A DNA stretch of 64,000 bases from NCBI GenBank assembly GCA_002840405.1, contig PHAR01000009.1, forward strand, positions 62,001 through 126,000, read 5' to 3'. Each line of letters opens with the position of its first letter. The stretch's first letter is position 1. The position numbers and the translations under genes are program-made. The notes beneath the pieces were generated by a model. That model worked only from the letters and a program-made list of their open reading frames with translations, searched no databases and had not been told where the DNA came from. This DNA is from Deltaproteobacteria bacterium HGW-Deltaproteobacteria-8 (GTDB lineage: Bacteria > Desulfobacterota > Desulfovibrionia > Desulfovibrionales > Desulfovibrionaceae). Shown one piece after another: positions 62,794 through 64,000 of the stretch.

Positions 62794-64000
62794 TGGCTGA
62801 AAAGCTTGGAGTATACATCTGTTCTGGATGCGACATCGGCAAGGCGCTTGACATGGCGCCCTTGCTCGAAGCCGTCACCAAAGGCAAACTCGCGGGCATC
62901 TGCCCGGTCGTAAAGCAAAACCCCGTGCTCTGCAGCCCCGACGCCATCGCCGAGATCGAGGCCGACATCGCGGCCAATGGTCTTGACGGCGTTGTGGTCT
63001 GCGCCTGCTCGCCCCGCGTCAAGTGGGACATCTTCAAGTTCGGCCAGGGCGTCCAGGTCGAGCGCGTGAACCTGCGCGAGCAGTGCGTGTGGAGCTTCCG
63101 CGAGGACGAAAAGGTCCCGGGCCTGCTCCCGCTCATGGCCAAGGACTACATCAAGATGGGCGTGATGAAGCTCTCCAAGAGCCGCATCCCGGCCCCGGAA
63201 TTCCCGGAGACCTTCAAGACCATCATGGTCCTCGGCGGCGGCATGACCGGCCTCACCGCAGCCCTTGAGGCCGCCAAGCTCGGCAAGGACGTTGTCCTGG
63301 TTGAAAAGGCAGCCACCCTGGGCGGCAAGGCCGCCACCATGTACAAGACCTTCCCCATGAGCCACCCCTACCTCAAGGCCGAGGACACGGGCGTGGACGC
63401 ACTCATTGCGGAAGTCACCTCCAACGCCAAGATCAAGGTGCTGACCAGCGCCGAGTTCGTGTCCCTTGAGGGCGCGCCCGGCCTGTACAGCGCCACCATC
63501 AACGCCGGTGGCGAGCAGAAGTTCGACATCGGCGCGGTTGTCCTGGCCACCGGCTGGGTCCCCGGCGACACGAGCTTCCTGGCCCCCATGGGCTATGGCA
63601 GCATCAAGAACGTGGTCACCGCCGCCGAGTTCGAGGCCATGGCCAAGGCCGGCAGCATTGTCCGCCCGTCCGATGGCAAGGCCCCGGCTTCCGTGGCCTT
63701 CTTGACCGACGTCAGCCTGTGCAAGGTCGCCGAGGCCGAAGAGCCCTGCGAAACGCCTGCGGCTGCTCCTGCTGAAGGCGAGGAGGCTCCGGCTTACCCC
63801 GACAAGGAAAACGCCAAGCACCTGGCCTACAGCTCGGAGCTCACCAGCCTGGTGGCGCTGAAGCAGGCCGGCTACGTGCGCGAGAAGCTGGGCGACGCCC
63901 TGGCCTTCGTGCTCTACGACCACATGATGGTCCCGGGCATCAATGAGCGGTACTACAAGTCCGCCCAGGACGACGCGGGCATAATGCTCTCCAAGGCCAC
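62794..64000 (+). CDS. qmoB: Quinone-interacting membrane-bound oxidoreductase subunit QmoB (partial)
   Basis: The first 402 codons of qmoB; the 3' end lies beyond the window. An N-terminal domain with GVYICSGCDIGKALD and VCACSPRVKWD precedes the HdrA-type FAD motif IMVLGGGMTGLTAALEA and a KAATMYKTFP segment. It resembles QmoA in fold but is larger and in full length carries extra Fe-S and MvhD-like regions. GGGGAGG precedes the ATG at 62794. A Glu/Ala/Pro-rich loop (EAEEPCETPAAAPAEGEEAP) near residue 320 is a variable insert. qmoC is expected just outside. Confidence 0.95.

Overview
The window is high-GC, gene-dense chromosomal DNA from a sulfate-reducing bacterium of the Desulfovibrio type (Desulfovibrionales). 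The clearest marker is the right end, which carries dissimilatory ATP sulfurylase (sat), APS reductase (aprB, aprA) and the electron-transfer genes qmoA and qmoB; qmoB runs off the edge. Supporting markers are a TunR-type regulator (a recombinase-fold protein with molybdate/tungstate-binding domains, known from sulfate reducers), a short cobalamin methionine synthase, an AmrS-type radical SAM protein and a small conserved protein typical of this group. No phage, insertion sequence, CRISPR array, tRNA or rRNA was seen.

Layout. 0-8.3 kb: rpoH with a coupled HD-domain gene on the minus strand, then a plus-strand run of metH, a thioredoxin-like lipoprotein, a short N-acetylglutamate synthase, hpt, a zinc-ribbon membrane protein and aguB. 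8.3-13.4 kb: an MFS exporter, an unrecognised coiled-coil protein with a palindrome-rich AT-rich upstream region, and nifU-nifS. 13.4-18.6 kb: acs, a LytTR regulator with a degenerate receiver, a metallophosphatase and a receiver/kinase hybrid. 18.7-24.3 kb: a CMP-sugar synthetase with two Gfo/Idh/MocA oxidoreductases, divergent from a PEP-synthase-like protein with an unusual C-terminus. 24.5-34.7 kb: a glycine-zipper lipoprotein, a Lys-rich secreted protein, then a long minus-strand block that joins a polar amino acid ABC transporter to an FAD-linked oxidase, an aminotransferase and a DsbC-like protein, and next to it a DASS transporter that seems to lack about 45-50 internal residues.

35-47 kb: a Cache-HAMP-GGNEF-EAL c-di-GMP protein, a DUF202 protein, a TSUP transporter divergent from tunR, two radical SAM genes, and a LysR regulator divergent from a DGC zinc-binding protein, a C_GCAxxG_C_C protein and a secreted metallo-beta-lactamase-fold enzyme. 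47-56.6 kb: housekeeping and small genes (PIN-PhoH, a GATase, a membrane spermidine synthase-like protein, murI, a thioesterase, a PocR-domain protein, a CBS protein, a DinB-like protein). 56.7-64 kb: the sulfate-activation and reduction cluster. sat is divergent from aprBA and both promoters carry Rex-like boxes, which fits NADH-responsive control of sulfate respiration.

How the genes connect. Sat makes APS, AprAB reduces it to sulfite, and Qmo links this to menaquinone. TunR with its neighbouring TSUP exporter probably guards the cell against tungstate and molybdate, which are antagonists of ATP sulfurylase. The block at 26.4-33.1 kb looks like an amino acid or 2-hydroxy acid uptake and catabolism unit. 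Intergenic space between several convergent genes is filled with strong hairpins, including a composite three-hairpin repeat present twice.
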